DNA of 64,000 bases from Akanthomyces muscarius (lineage: Eukaryota > Ascomycota > Sordariomycetes > Hypocreales > Cordycipitaceae), in the NCBI RefSeq assembly GCF_028009165.1, contig NW_026611617.1:320001-384000 (forward strand), given 5' to 3'. The position numbers and the translations under genes are program-made. This document shows positions 33,834 through 45,655 of this stretch, in pieces. The notes below the pieces were generated by a model. It was not told where the DNA came from, did no database searches, and saw only the letters and a program-made list of their open reading frames with translations. The stretch's first letter is position 1. Each line of letters starts with the position of its first letter.

Positions 33834-34779
33834 ACCTACGGTCGCGTTTTCGATGTTTGCTGCCTATTGAGTCCCAATATTGGTCGAACTGCGTTGCGAA
33901 CAGAAGGGAACAGAACGCATCTAGAGTTTGGTTGGAGCAGACACCACTTTCCTAGTTGCTAACCCTGCGGTGCTGCCTCTTTATTAGGCCAGCAGCCTTG
34001 AACCGCGGGAGCTGAGTCGCGGGGAATTAAAAGCGACAGCCCCTGTTATGCAGCGCGAACGCTGACCATCCTGTCAGACGGGCGGAGGTGCATCGCTAGC
34101 TGCATCACGGCGGCCTGGACGCCACGTACGGTATCATTTTCCGCCTTCAGTTCTTGTTTTACTTGGCGCTGATCGACGAGGTCATGGGAATATGATAAAC
34201 GGATGTCAATATGGGCCATTCGGCTTTATTTTACTACTTTGAAACCTCGGAGTACCTACAGGAAAATCTACGGCATCAACGCCTTGCCGCCGCCTGCGCT
34301 GTGCCTGTCAGCTTACACATTTGGGCCTGGACTCCGAAGCCATCGCGGAGAGTGCTACTCAGATCAAAACGGAAAATCACGAAGATCCGGCAGCGCACTA
34401 GACAGTGAATATTTAATCCTGCTAGTGGTCAACTCTTGGAAAATGATTCAGTTGGTGTCAAGGGGTTTCGCCTGTCAAGGGCGAAGATAGTTTACTGCAA
34501 AGCCTTTACACCCAGGGTGCGTGTAAGTGCGATCGTGACAGGCTACCATCCGGCGCTCACTAGAGACAAAGCGCCAAAGTCAACTGCATGAACAAATCGG
34601 ACTGCTAGTACTTCGAATTAAATTGATTTCGCGCGAATTATTCTAGCCCAACAAGATATCTCGGTCAATGACTCCGATTTTCTGGGCACTGCTCATCTTG
34701 TCAAATTTCACCATTGCAAATTCCTCAAGCGACTCTCGTCGGTTGATTCACATTTTAACATCTGCCACGGCAGCCTTCT
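33834..34779. other. intergenic stretch, no gene seen
   Basis: No coding signal. It is the 3' flank of the first MFS gene and forms the left border of the proposed CoA-thioester cluster. Confidence 0.4.
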
Positions 34780-36220
34780 TCAAGTTGTTCTTACTCTAGA
34801 AGGGCTGCTCACGCTCGACTTGAGCGTCTTGGATATCTTCCAGAACGGCGCCCAGGCCGACAATATCGCCGTAAACCCAGTGCATAAAATCATCGGACCA
34901 TACTTTGTGGCATATCCAAGAGCCTCATCCGTCAAAAGTCCCGGCACAGCAATGAGAGCACCACTCAGCGGCCCGCCAGCAACAAAACCGACACCACGTC
35001 CGCCCATGAGCAGCCCAAATAGCAGCGACGGGTCGGCTCCCACATCGTCACGCTGAATCTCGCGCGTCATGCTCGTCCACGTCGAGCTGAAGCCGCCGGC
35101 GAAGAACCCATACACGAGCGCAAACATGATGACGTTGGCGAGGTGCCGGCTGAGGCCCCAGAGCAGAAAGACGGGCGCCGCGCTTCCAATGGCAGAGATG
35201 AGAATCACCTTGGTCGCATTCAGGCGGTCGCTCATCATGCCAAGAAAAAGCGCACCGAACGTGCTGGACAGCGAGAACATGGAAATGAGAACCGGCTTGG
35301 TGATGGACGAGTAGCCGACGTCGGTCGCGTAGCTGGCCATGTACGTGCTGGGCATGACGTAGCCGAGCGCCTGGATAATGATGCCGACCTGCATCATCCA
35401 GAAGGACGTCTGGCCGAGGAACGCGAGCGACACGCGGCGGTTCTGCGCCTGCAGGTGCAGCGGCACGCGCGGCCGGAGGAAGAAGAGCGTTGGCAGCGTC
35501 ATGACGGCCGACGCGACCGCCCACGACAGCAGCGTGGCGCGGAGGCCGAAGCGGCCGAGCAGGCCGCTAAAGACAAACGGCATCACCATGCCGACGACCG
35601 ACTTGCCCGCCCACATGATGCCGTACGCGAGGCCCTTTCTGGCCGAGAACCACTCGTCCATGTACTTGGAGATGGGGCTGAAGAGCAGCCCGCAGCCGAT
35701 CGAGTACAGCGCGCCCTGCGTGGCGATGAGGCCGCCGACGGTGGTCACGTACGCCGACGCGCAGATGCTCGCGACGGTAATGGCCAGCCCCAGCGGGCCG
35801 CACCAGGGACGGAGCCGCGGGAACCAGCTCAGCGTCATGAAGGCAATCGGCATCATGAGGTACATGACGCCCATCTGCAGGGCGCCGATGGTGGCGAATG
35901 CGCCGGGCGGCGCTTTGATGTGGCTCTTGTCGCTGGTGTAGTACTCTTGGAAGATGCCAAACGCCACGGAATAGCCTGTGCTTGGTTAGGAATACAACGG
36001 GAGCGCTTCACGCGAGCAGAAGAAAAAAAAAGGTTCAGCGAGGGGTTGGCTTGCCCCAGATTGGCGCCTGGGCGACCGTGCAGCAGAGGAGCGCGAGGTA
36101 CGCATCGCGGCCATGGTCCGTCGGCGGCAGACTCGTTCCGCTCGTGGCATTTTCATCTAGCATTTGCAGCGTCTCGACCGAGCGGCGATGCTCGTTCTCG
36201 CGAGAGTCGGTTCGCGACAT
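34780..36220 (-). CDS. MFS monocarboxylate-type transporter
   Basis: Proton-coupled carrier of the major facilitator superfamily, most like fungal monocarboxylate (MCT/SLC16-like) permeases. Two exons (36220-36055, 35975-34780) give 453 residues with 11-12 hydrophobic spans. The family start APIWGYSVAFGIFQEYY spans the splice joint. The intron begins with GC, not GT (TGGG|GCAAGC), and no GT donor would restore the frame. Other typical parts are GLAYGIMWAGKSVVGMVMPFV and MMSDRLNATKVI. It sits at the left edge of a run of CoA-ester enzymes and could import the acid they degrade (inference). An ATG at 36235 would add five residues. Confidence 0.9.
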
Positions 36221-37120
36221 GGTGGTGCAACGCAATCAATCCAATTCAACGATTTTGGTAGATGAGAGATGGAGGTTTTCAGATGATCTAGGCGAGCTTC
36301 TCTTCTACATATTATGCAGAGAGAGAAAATTGAAATGAGTCAACAAGGCTCCGCGAGATGCCTCTTCGGGTCAGCCATGACGGTGGCAGTGGAGACTCGG
36401 GCCAGTAGGAAGCCGTCGTGGATCCGACATCGCTAGTGATCGACGTTCTGGGAATGGAGACTCTTGATTGTAGAATTCAATGTTTGCAGAGCTCTAACCT
36501 TCTTGTGTAGGCTCGTCTTGCACGGCATGCCTACTTATGGTCGCACGAAACCAAGTTGTACCGGGATGAGACACTTGAGCCAGCTGCAGAAAGCAGGAAG
36601 TTGCGCTTTTCATCCACCTTGGACATGGAGAATAATGTGCTCTCCACTGCTCCCATTGATATGCTATATCAGAGAAACAGGATCAAGTCAAATACAAAAG
36701 TCCCTGCGGAGACGGCCGCATCGTCAACTTCTCCATCGACCCCCGCCCATAGTTGCAGTGGTGCTTTCAGCCGCTTTTTGTCAAGTCGGGATTACCAAGG
36801 GCATATCGCCAGGACTGATAAGTTTCCTGACACTGACCCCTCCCGAGCCTTGTTCCCAGCCATCGCCCGGCAGCAACCCCACGCGACCAATTGTCATTTT
36901 GGGACTGGTGCAGAACGCCTCTCAGCAGCCTCGGTCACCTCCGCCGTCTGCGCTATCCAGCCCTGTTCATTTTAGCACCTGTGCACCTGTGCGCCTTGCC
37001 TGGTTGGGCGAGAGAGCGGCCATCAGTTGGTTATCGCGGGACCTTTTGCTCTTCCCCAAGGCCTTGTTGGTGGGTTTTTCTTAATCGGCCAAGGTCCTCG
37101 TTGCTTGCCAAGAGTTTTTC
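36221..37120. other. divergent promoter region between MFS and SurE genes
   Basis: About 0.9 kb without a convincing gene. Frames here (up to 206 codons) are Ser/Pro-rich and overlap each other, typical of non-coding sequence. Confidence 0.4.
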
Positions 37121-37123
37121 ATG

Positions 37124-37129
37124 TATAAG
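37124..37129 (+). promoter_or_regulatory. TATA box of the SurE gene
   Basis: TATAAG about 90 nt upstream of the ATG at 37219. Confidence 0.45.
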
Positions 37130-37218
37130 TAGCCCTGCTGTCCGTCTGTCAGCTCAATTGGCCCCCGTCCTCTTGTTTCTTCTCATTCCGTTGTGTCGAG
37201 TAGTTCAAGGTCCCCAAC

Positions 37219-38331
37219 ATGCTCGTCTCCAGTCTTTTGTCGCTGGCCCTCGCAGGCTCTGCCCAAGCCCTCAATATCCTGCTGAACAATGATGATGGTT
37301 TTGCTTCGGGTAACCTGCGAGAAGTATACCGCCTTCTAAACGCGGCTGGTCACAATGGTGTGTTCTCTACGGACTTGCTAGTGCCTTTCATGGCTAGATT
37401 CTAATTTGTATAGCTTGGATTGTTGCGCCGGCCACTAAGCAAAGCGGCATGGGCGGTAAAAGCGACTTCAGCGGCGAGGGCAACTTGACTGCTGCATCGC
37501 AGTACGATTTAATTCCCAAAGGCGCACCCTCCGTAAGTAGATATCTTGCAGGCATCTCGTGCGAAGCTTACAATCGCAGATTGGCAGTGATCCCCACGAC
37601 AGCCACATTTGGTACTACAACGGCACTCCTGCGTCTTGCACCTTCGTCGCTCTCGACTACGTGCTACCTCGCTTCGCCGATTTCAAGGTTCCCGATCTCG
37701 TCCTGACAGGCCCCAACTTTGGCACCAACCTTGGACCTTTTGTCTGGACTCTCTCTGGCACTGGTGGTGCTGCGTACGTCTTCTTCCCGGTCGTTCAATA
37801 AAGAGTCAACTACTAACAATCGCCAGCTACGCCGCCACTCACCGCAGCGTCCCTGCTATCGCGCTCTCTGGTAGCAACCCAGAGGTGCCCTACTTTGACG
37901 TCAAAAACGGCAGCGACCCGGCCACACTCGTCGCCAAGATGGCCGTCAAGGTTGTCGACCAGGTCATCAAGAGCAGCCCCAAGGGCGGCCCTCTGCTGCC
38001 TCTCGGATACGGCCTCAACGTCAACATTCCCGAGCTCAAGGCCAACGGCACCGAGCCCGAGATTGTGCGCACCCGCATGACGGGCAACGCGCACGTCAAC
38101 GAAGCGGTGTGGGACCCCAAGAAGGGCATATTTACCTGGGCCAACATCAAGCCCTACGCTGCTGGCGTAAACGCGTGCACGCACGGCGATTGCTCGCTTC
38201 CTGGCGAGACATACGTGGTTGAGAACGGTGGCATTTCGGTCTCCATTTACACCGTTGACTATGATGCGCCGTCGAGCGAATATACGAGCAGCATCATGAA
38301 GCGCCTCAAGCCTCTTACCAAAGCCGGCTAA
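37219..38331 (+). CDS. secreted SurE-like phosphatase/nucleotidase
   Basis: Four exons (37219-37357, 37414-37532, 37580-37773, 37827-38331) join to 318 residues. After a signal peptide (MLVSSLLSLALAGSAQA) the SurE metal site appears at once: ILLNNDDGFAS, with the paired Asp that binds the metal. SGMGGKSD, then LVLTGPNFGTNLG and GTGGAAYAATHRSVPAIALSG complete the SurE core. In bacteria SurE is a survival nucleotidase; secreted fungal members act as acid phosphatases. The C-terminal part (VNIPELKANG..RTRMTG) is typical of the fungal branch. Whether it belongs to the neighbouring catabolic genes is unclear. Confidence 0.92.
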
Positions 38332-38397
38332 ATTATATGAGTAAATGTAAATAAATAGAGAAATGATGAATGTCAGCTCATGATTTATGCCCGCTAT

Positions 38398-39457
38398 TTA
38401 CAGCACTTCGGCCTTCATGCACACAACACCGTCCTTCTCGGCCAAGATGTGACACTTTTTACCATCGCGTCCCTCCTCTAAGCTGGCAGTAAGCACCTGA
38501 TATTGGTCACCAGCGTATAGTGGCGACATGGCGCGGTATACAACCTCCTTTGGCGCCTGGTCATTTCCATGCACATCTCTCCAGTAATCGAGTATGCTAA
38601 TGAGATTCAACGGGCCATGCACAACCACTCCTGGGTGGCCCTCGACAGCGGTTGTCCAGCCCTCGTTGTAGTGAATCTTGTGGCCATTGAACGTCAGTGC
38701 CGAGAAGCGAAAGAGGCCTACAGGCGACCAGCAGAAACTCCTTGCAGCAACTGCGTCTGTCAGAATACATCAGTGCTTCTTGTCGATATTCGGCACACTC
38801 ACATCCAGATTGACTAGCTACATCCTCGATTAAAGTTGGCCCCTGCTTGGTCCGTCTCGGTGGCTCAGGCGCTGCCGCATTGCTCGGATCGACTTCTGGA
38901 CGAAAGACCCAGGATCGCTTGTCCACGATAGCAACGCCGCGAGGGCCCTCGAGCTCCTTGACCACCTCGACCAGGACCATTTCGCCCGCCGAGCGGCTCT
39001 TCTTGGCCGTTGCGCTCAGCAGCGTCGTGCGCTCCTCCACCTCGTCGCCCACACGGATGGATGCGCCGTCGGACGGCCACTGCATCCTGCCGCCTGCCCA
39101 CATGCGTCTCGAAAACGGCGCCGCGGCGTTGTAGGTCCTGTCGGAGCCGTCGGGGCCCAAGTCTGCCTCTACGCCATCTGGCGTAAAGTACACTAGGTGG
39201 TGTCCAGGGGGCACCGGGGTGCCGACGGGCGGCGCGCGCTCTGCCACATTGTGAGCGCCAATGGATGTCCGGCCCAGAGTCAGCGACAGCTTCTGAAGCT
39301 GGTTGCCGTCGATGAGCTGCCGGCGGCTGACGGTCTTGTTGGCGAAGCTGTCAAGGAGACGCGCTGCGGCGTCTTGTGCTGTGCCCTGTTGGCGACGAGC
39401 CGAGGTACTGAATTTCCGCGCCCATTGTGCACTCGCCCGACAACTTGGCCTGCTCAT
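38398..39457 (-). CDS. HTD2/MaoC-type hydratase (mitochondrial)
   Basis: Two exons (39457-38803, 38756-38398) give 337 residues. The N terminus is basic and Ser/Arg-rich (SAQWARKFSTSARRQQ), typical of mitochondrial import. The first part resembles the FAS1-like dehydratase half (YFTPDGVEADLGPDG, MWAGGRMQW). The second is a MaoC hot-dog half with FRFSALTFNGHKIHYNEGW and HPGVVVHGPLNLI. This is the layout of Htd2, the mitochondrial 3-hydroxyacyl-thioester dehydratase. The same layout is used by mesaconyl-C4-CoA and fungal itaconyl-CoA hydratases. Its neighbours, two SCS-like subunits, a thiolase-like protein and a crotonase, favour a catabolic hydratase, but it may be the housekeeping Htd2. The start at 39457 was chosen for the targeting sequence. 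Confidence 0.88.
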
Positions 39458-39728
39458 TTTCTGTCTGATAAATAGTGAATGGTCGACACAATTGAGCACG
39501 GCAGTAATTGGTTAGAAGCCAGTCATGTCTAAGGTGCAGGTCAAGATACCATATAACCGGGCACTAAGCGAGCGCTACCATGACGACATTCCCCGCGAGA
39601 AGCCAACACCATAAAGCCGGCTAGTGGCCGGCAATTGAATACACCGCGCACGTCAATCCTAGATTCACCGACTTTGACGCAGAGGCATAAACTCGTTTAT
39701 CCGTATAGCTTTCTGGTCAGTTGATCCA

Positions 39729-41211
39729 ATGGCTTCGCAAAGATCAGCCCTGCGGCTTTGGAAGACGAGCTCTCAGGTATACTACAGGCCGCGCGCCAGG
39801 TCTCAGTGTGTAGGCTGACAATGAGTAGCTTGTGGCTAGACAGCATGTGCGGAGGCTCACGCTTCACCAACATCAATCACAAGAATTGTTAAAACAGGTG
39901 CGTTACTTGAGTCCCCGCATGTTCCGTGTTGCAACTGACAAGATACCAGGCCGGTGCTGTCGTCCCCCGCGGTCTCGTTGCGCGCAGCGCCGAGGAAGCC
40001 CGGGCAGCGGTGGAAGAGCTCGGTAAGTTGGCCGAGCCCGAGTCTTGAAGAAGTCGTTGACAAATTCATCTAGGGAACAACAGTCTTCTAAGTGCGCAGC
40101 TTCTCAAACGAAATGTGTCCTTGGCGGAGCAAGAAGCCGCTGGTCTAGTGGCTCGCAGCCCCGAGCAAGCAGCCAAACTCGCTACTGATCTTTTGCGCGC
40201 ATCCGACAGCGGTATTGCCGCCAGAGAGCTGTACATATCACAGCCGGCATCTCACGATGAAGTCTGGTACCTGGCCATGACCATTGACCGCGAAACCTAT
40301 CGGCCTACCATTGTCATCTCCAAGCACGGCGGCCAGGACATCCGCACTATTGCCAAGCAGCATCCCGCCAGCATCCACTCGTACAACTTTACTCTGACCG
40401 AAGGCATTCCCGAATCCCTCACCCAACGCATCGCCTCTGACCTTGGCATATCCAGTATCGCCGAAACCAGCAGCCTCGGCAAGACGCTGACGGCCCTGCA
40501 CAAAATCTTTCTCGACAAGGAAGGCATGTTGCTCGAAGTTCGCTCTCTGGCCCGCTCCGACAATGCCTTTGTCTGTCTAGACTCGAGTTTCGTGTTCGAC
40601 GACGATGCGCACAAGCGACAGACGGAGCTTTTTGCCCTGCGCGACAAGGAGCAAGAGGTGCGCGACGAGGTCGAGGCGGAGAAGCACGGCCTCGTGTACG
40701 TGCGCATGGACGGCAACATTGGAAACGTGGTCAACGGCGCCGGGCTGGCCATGGCGACTAATGACGCCATTGGGCTGGCAGGCGGCAAGAGTGCGAATTT
40801 CCTGGATGCCGGCGGCCAGGCGACGACGCAGACAATGATGCAGGCGTTTAGCATCATTCTGAGAGATGAGCGCGTCAGGGCCATCCTTGTCAACATTTAC
40901 GGTGGTATGTATTTTTTTTTCTCGGCAAGGTAATGATGTATCAATGGACTGACCGTTGCAGGTATTACGAGATGCGACATGATTGCCGAGTCCATTATTG
41001 GCGCTGCCAGCGAGATGAACATCCACGTCCCGATGGTGGTCCGTCTTCAGGGCACAAACTCGGAAGCGGGATTGAAGCTTGTAAGTGCCGCCATGACAAT
41101 TATTGCGAGCGCTGCTGACTGTGAAAGCTGGCGGATGCAGATCTAGGGCTATTCGTGGAATCCGATTTTGGAAAGGCAGCGCAGAAGGCGGTTGAGCTCG
41201 CCAACGCATAA
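39729..41211 (+). CDS. succinyl-CoA synthetase beta-like protein, divergent
   Basis: Six exons (39729-39776, 39844-39897, 39950-40022, 40074-40904, 40962-41080, 41128-41211) join to 402 residues with a mitochondrial-type start. The C-terminal ligase half is well kept: [49 protein letters not shown] and [11 protein letters not shown]. The N-terminal ATP-grasp half is not. The AGGRGKG loop is missing ([14 protein letters not shown] stands there), and the metal-binding EINPL is EVRSL, losing the Asn ligand. LDGK is LDSS, which keeps the Asp. It is also shorter than ordinary beta subunits. It is therefore a paralogue, not the Krebs-cycle subunit. An alpha-like partner lies at 49834-51019. It may form CoA thioesters of another acid, or act as a non-ATP-binding partner. 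Confidence 0.88.
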
Positions 41212-41297
41212 GCATTTGTATCGATTATCATGCGTTAGAATACACCATGGCATATTTTACAGAATTTAAAATCTACCCACTTTCCTCATTTAATTGA

Positions 41298-42229
41298 TCA
41301 AAAGTGCTTGTTGAACCAGTCCATGCATTGGTCCTCGGCTCTGGCCGCCTGCGCGGCCACATCATCCTGGGCCACGTCGGCGCGGACGGCGAATCCGTGG
41401 CCCGTCTTCTCGATCACAAAGGCCTCTCCAGTCGCCGGGCTCGGCAGCGCCTCCACTATCGCCTTGAGCTTCTCCGCCTTGGCCGGCGGGATCTGGTCGT
41501 CCTTGGCGGCCAGCGCAAAGGAGACGGGGCGTTGGATCTTCTCAATGTCGCCGGGGATGCTCAGCATGCTGGGGTGCGCCGTGAAGCCGGCGTCGATGAG
41601 CGGCTTGCCGGCAATCTCGTGGCCGTGACTCAGGAGGGCGACGAACTTGCCGCCCCAGCAGAAGCCCGCGGCGCCGACGGACTGCGTGGCGCCCTCGTCC
41701 TTGCGCAGCTGCTCGAAGAAGCCCTTGACGACGGGAAACGTCTTGCCCGGGTAGCAGTGGTAGAAGAATGGCACAATGTCAAGCACAGCCCAGAAGAGGT
41801 GGTAGCTGCCGAAAAGACGTGAGCATGATGAGAGAGAGTTTGGTTAATGGCTTCAACTGACATTTTGGTAAGGTAGCTGGGTGAGTTGGTAAAGCCGCGG
41901 CCGTGGTCAAACATTCTCAAAGGAGCGGCATGGCCTATCAAGGGTCAGCTTCGCGTGGCAATAGGCAGGGGCGGCGCAGATGCCGGCGTACCATTCATAA
42001 AATCGGGGAGGTAGACGGTGAAACCGCCCTTTTCGACATACGTGTCCGCCAGCAGGCGGTTGTTACCAAACTCCCAGCCAAAGGCATCCGGGATGATGAC
42101 GACAACACCGCGCGACGGGGTGCCCTTGGGCGGGCGCGAAATGTACGTGGGCAGGCCGTGGACATTGCCGACTTCGCCCCTGGGTTGACCCTCGTGGATG
42201 CTGCCGCGGAAACAGTCTGCGCAGGCCAT
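41298..42229 (-). CDS. dienelactone hydrolase family protein
   Basis: Three exons (42229-41992, 41934-41862, 41805-41298) give 272 residues. The alpha/beta-hydrolase triad of the DLH family is visible: Cys in GFCWGGK, Asp in AAKDDQIPP and His in KTGHGFAVR. The N-terminal CADCFRGSIHEG and the strand VVVIIPDAFGWEF are typical of fungal members. DLHs open lactones or hydrolyse small esters, for example in aromatic ring-fission routes. Its stop lies 87 nt from the convergent stop of the beta-like gene. Many fungal DLHs have no known substrate. Confidence 0.92.
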
Positions 42230-42485
42230 TTTCAAGCAGAGTTAAACTAAATGAATAAGAAGAAGAAAGGGTAGTTGAATGTGTAAGTTTTGCGTCGCAG
42301 AGATGAGGGGATGTTGATGTATACGTACACGCTAATAAATTCCAACACCCGTGGCCGGAGATAACGGACGAGCTAGACAGGAGCAAGACCGGACGGTCGC
42401 TTTTGATACAGTCACGTGCATTTCTCAAATACTTTATTGTGTTTTGATACTTTGTATTTGTTTTCTAGTAAGCAGTTTGCTTTAT

Positions 42486-44384
42486 CTACAGGTTTGGCTT
42501 GGTGTCAAAGTAAAAGAGGTTCTTCTCATCGTCCTTGCGCACAACGCCAGCCTCGCCAATATGCTCTACGGAGCGCTGGGCCAGTCTCGCTAGCGTGGCG
42601 TCGTCGCCGTGGTTTGCCAGGAAGCGCTCGCCGGTCTTGAGCTTACCGACGATGAGACCGAGACTCGGCTCTCCAGAGCGGTCATATTCAATCGTATAAG
42701 TCTGCGTTGCTGTCAGTACCGGCCGGGGGACGGGTGTTACCGAGGGTTGATCGGGGCGGCACTTACTTCAATGGTGGCGGGGCCGTTGGCGTCCTCGACG
42801 AATGGTGGCGCCGGGTCTTGCACGACGAGCGGCAGCGGATTCTTGGAAGGGTACTCTTTTCCGTCCTTGCGAGGCTGCGCTGACAGACAGACCACGTACT
42901 GGTGCGTGAGCATGCCGCCGTTGGCCAGGATCAGGCCATTGTTGTATTTGCGGCTGCGCAGCTCTCGCGTCATGGCCGTGAGCGCCTAAGGCTGTTAGAT
43001 GGGTTTATTGCTCCGCAGAGGGTGTGTACTTGCATGCATGGAGTAATTGTTTCCGGCGCCGCCAAAGGATGTTAGTCCGCCGAGCAGCGAGATTGGCTTT
43101 TCTGGCTTGGTCGGTGAGAGCCCAAAGTGGTCGCACGCAAGCTTGGGGACAATGGGAAAGCAGCTAAAAATTGGTTCAGTGTGGTGCCTTGTGACTGCCG
43201 TGCGTTGACTTACGAGTAAAAGTCAAATACGTCGATCTGGTCTTTGCTCAGGCCAGATACTTGCAGCGCAGAGTCGAGAGAGTTTGTAATGGCCGGACTG
43301 CTGGCAAACCCAGGTCGTTCCCAGACTAATTTGTCAGTATTACTCCCAAAAATGTAATTTTACAACTCACAATCATCTTTCTCGTGGGTGCCGGCTCCGC
43401 CGAGGATATACACCCACTTATCTTTGGGAATACCTAGTTTCTCGGCGTGCTCCGTCGATGTCAGAATGCAGGCCGCAGATAGGTTGACGCCGTTAAAGGC
43501 GTTCATCAGCAGAGGGTCTGTTTTGTTAGCCTGTGACGAGCTTCTCGCGGCGAAGCGACGTACAAGGATCGCAGATGATGCGGTTCCGTTTAGAGATGGA
43601 TCCGATAAATTCGGCTGGTTTAGGCTTCTCGCCGTAGTTCCAGGAGTATTGGTTCTTGGTGCCAATCTCATCGAATGAGGCGTACATTGTTGCCGATTCC
43701 TGGTTGTTCTGCTGCGCAGTCTGATGCAGATGTGCGCGGCGCCCATTCTCATAGAGAGGGTAGACATGGATCGGTAGGCCCATGGAGTGTCGTGTGCCAG
43801 CGCCTATTTAGTCAGTAACTGCTCGTCTTCATCAGGCGTAGGCGACATTACCATCTCCCAAGATGGACATGTCCATTGTCACCGATTTGCCGTCAGGGTC
43901 AGGCTCGACCCAGCCAGGGGGTGGCATTTGGCCGGCTTTTTGGCAGCCAGCGACTGAATTTGTTAGGATCGGTCAGGTAATGGTTGATGAGCTACATACG
44001 TGAAGCCATGGCCTCGCCACCGGTCAAGATGGCTACCTTGCTCTGCCCGGTGGAGATGGCTCTCGCTGCTTCGTCGCATTGCAAGGCAGGCTGATTGCCA
44101 CCGTGAGTCGGCATCTCTTTTGTTGTCGGTTTGATTCCTAAGCCATCTGCTACAGTGGCTAGCAAGTCATTGTACGCCCAGGTCCACGTGGGGATGATGC
44201 GGAGGCCGTCTGTGTCGCCGAGGAGCTGTTTCTGTGCAGAAGCATCAAGGCCTGTGTCTTTGACGGCATTGTGAATGGCGCCAATCATCATTTTTGACGG
44301 TTCAATAGCATCTTCCGGCTTGTTGGACTTGTTTCTGACGTCGCCGACGCCAACAATGATGGGGATAGATCGACTCGGCGACAT
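42486..44384 (-). CDS. thiolase-like protein with extra C-terminal domain
   Basis: Eight exons (44384-44000, 43953-43852, 43803-43564, 43517-43371, 43325-43214, 43163-43034, 42985-42767, 42701-42486) join to 516 residues. The start IPIIVGVGDVRNKS and the later SMGLPIHVYPLYEN, NAFNGVNLSAACILTS, DVFDFYSCFPIVPKLACDHFGL, ISLLGGLTSFGGAGNNYSMHA and LILANGGMLTHQYVV mark the acetyl-CoA acetyltransferase/SCP2-thiolase-like group. After it comes a ~100-residue tail of the kind found in type 1 thiolase-like proteins. One intron (43033-42986) uses a GC donor, GCAAGT. The standard thiolase Cys-containing signature is not clear, so thiolysis is not assured; a retro-aldol or acyl-transfer role is possible. 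It is divergent from the crotonase gene. Confidence 0.88.
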
Positions 44385-44753
44385 GGTTGTTGGTGCGCCA
44401 CTAGCTTGTACTGAAGACGGCGGTGTTTGCTAGAGGACGAGTATTTTCAAGCCCAGTTCGCCAATTCAAAGCTCTTCGATTCGTAATCAGCAGACTGTCC
44501 TTTTTGGCGTTTTGAGCAGAACGATATTGAGAGCAGGATATAAAGATGCGCAGTCGACAAGCTACGCAACTCATCGGCTATGTAGTGTGGAGAGCTGCTT
44601 TGGCCCGAGGTTCCATAGCACGAGGCGCTAACGATGCCTGTCCTTCCCCAGCATCTATCCAGCAGCGGCATCCTTTGTGCTGTAGATCTGGCATCCTCTT
44701 CCAGCCATTGTCAATTATCAATTTCATAAATCAACACCTTCCTGTACAACACC
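44385..44753. promoter_or_regulatory. divergent promoter shared by thiolase-like and crotonase genes
   Basis: 369 nt between two start codons that point away from each other. Shared control of the two genes is likely but not shown; no specific factor site was recognised. Confidence 0.45.
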
Positions 44754-45655
44754 ATGGCGGACAAGCTGGAGACGGAGCCTCCGGAGCTCACCATATACGA
44801 GATCAGCTTCCCAGCACCGTTTGTGCTCCTGGTGACCATTAATCGGGAAAAGTCCATGAACGCCATCCACACTGACGGCCACTTTGAAGGCGACAGGCTA
44901 TTCCAATGGTTCGATGAAGAGCCGTCACTGCGCGTGGCTGTCATGACGGGCAAGGGCAAGAAGGCATTCTGCGCGGGCCAGGACCTCAAGATGCTGATGG
45001 AAAAGCAGCTCTCTGGAGAGCAGTCCAACGTGGCTGCGTTCCCGCCCACGGGCTTTGGCGGTATTAGCAGACGCGTTGGCAAGAAGCCGGTGATTGCCGC
45101 CGTCAACGGACTGGCTCTGGGCGGCGGTTTCGAGCTGGCACTGAACTGGTAGGTCAACGGGGCGCACGCACCACTTATGAGCGTGTAAACGAAGACTGTC
45201 TAAAATTGGAAAATAGTGACATGGTTGTTGCATCGCCCACGGCGACGTTTGGTCTGCCCGAGGTCAAGAGAGGCGTTTGGGCCGGCGCTGGCGGCATCCC
45301 CCGCGTCGTGCGCATCTTTGGCATGCAGCTGGCGTCCGAGATTGTGCTCGCAGCCCGCACGCTCACGGCCGAGGAGGCCAAGCACCACGGATTCGCCCGC
45401 ATCGCCGCATCGCAGGACAGCGTGGTGCCCGAGGCCGTGGCCCTAGCCGAGCAGATTGCGGACATGTCGCCGGACGCCATCATCATGAGCCGCGCGGGAC
45501 TGCGGGAGGCTTGGGAGACGGCCAGCGTCGAGAGAGCAGCGCAGCTTATGGACGAGAGATACATGCGACAGCTGGTTAATGGCGAGAATATCAAGCTGGG
45601 TTTGATGGCCTTTGTAAATAAGGAGAAGCCAAAGTGGGTGCCGTCCAAGATGTAA
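44754..45655 (+). CDS. enoyl-CoA hydratase/isomerase (crotonase)
   Basis: Two exons (44754-45148, 45217-45655) give 277 residues. Crotonase landmarks are the oxyanion-hole segments KAFCAGQDLKML and NGLALGGGFELALNCDMVVAS, and the catalytic-Glu region FGLPEVKRGVWAGAGGIPRV. The rest (LASEIVLAARTLTAEEAKHHGF) follows the family. It adds water across, or isomerises, the double bond of an enoyl-CoA. No clear mitochondrial presequence or peroxisomal SKL-type end is seen (C terminus PSKM). Its divergent pairing with the thiolase-like gene suggests joint use in one CoA-ester pathway. Confidence 0.93.

Noticed and set aside
35143..36261. 372-codon plus-strand frame opposite the MFS gene
   Set aside because: Antisense shadow in GC-rich sequence; Arg/Ala/Glu-rich, no family resemblance, overlaps both MFS exons.
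36464..37084. 206-codon plus-strand frame between MFS and SurE
   Set aside because: Overlapped by two other long frames, Ser/Pro-rich, no motif; lies in promoter sequence of SurE.
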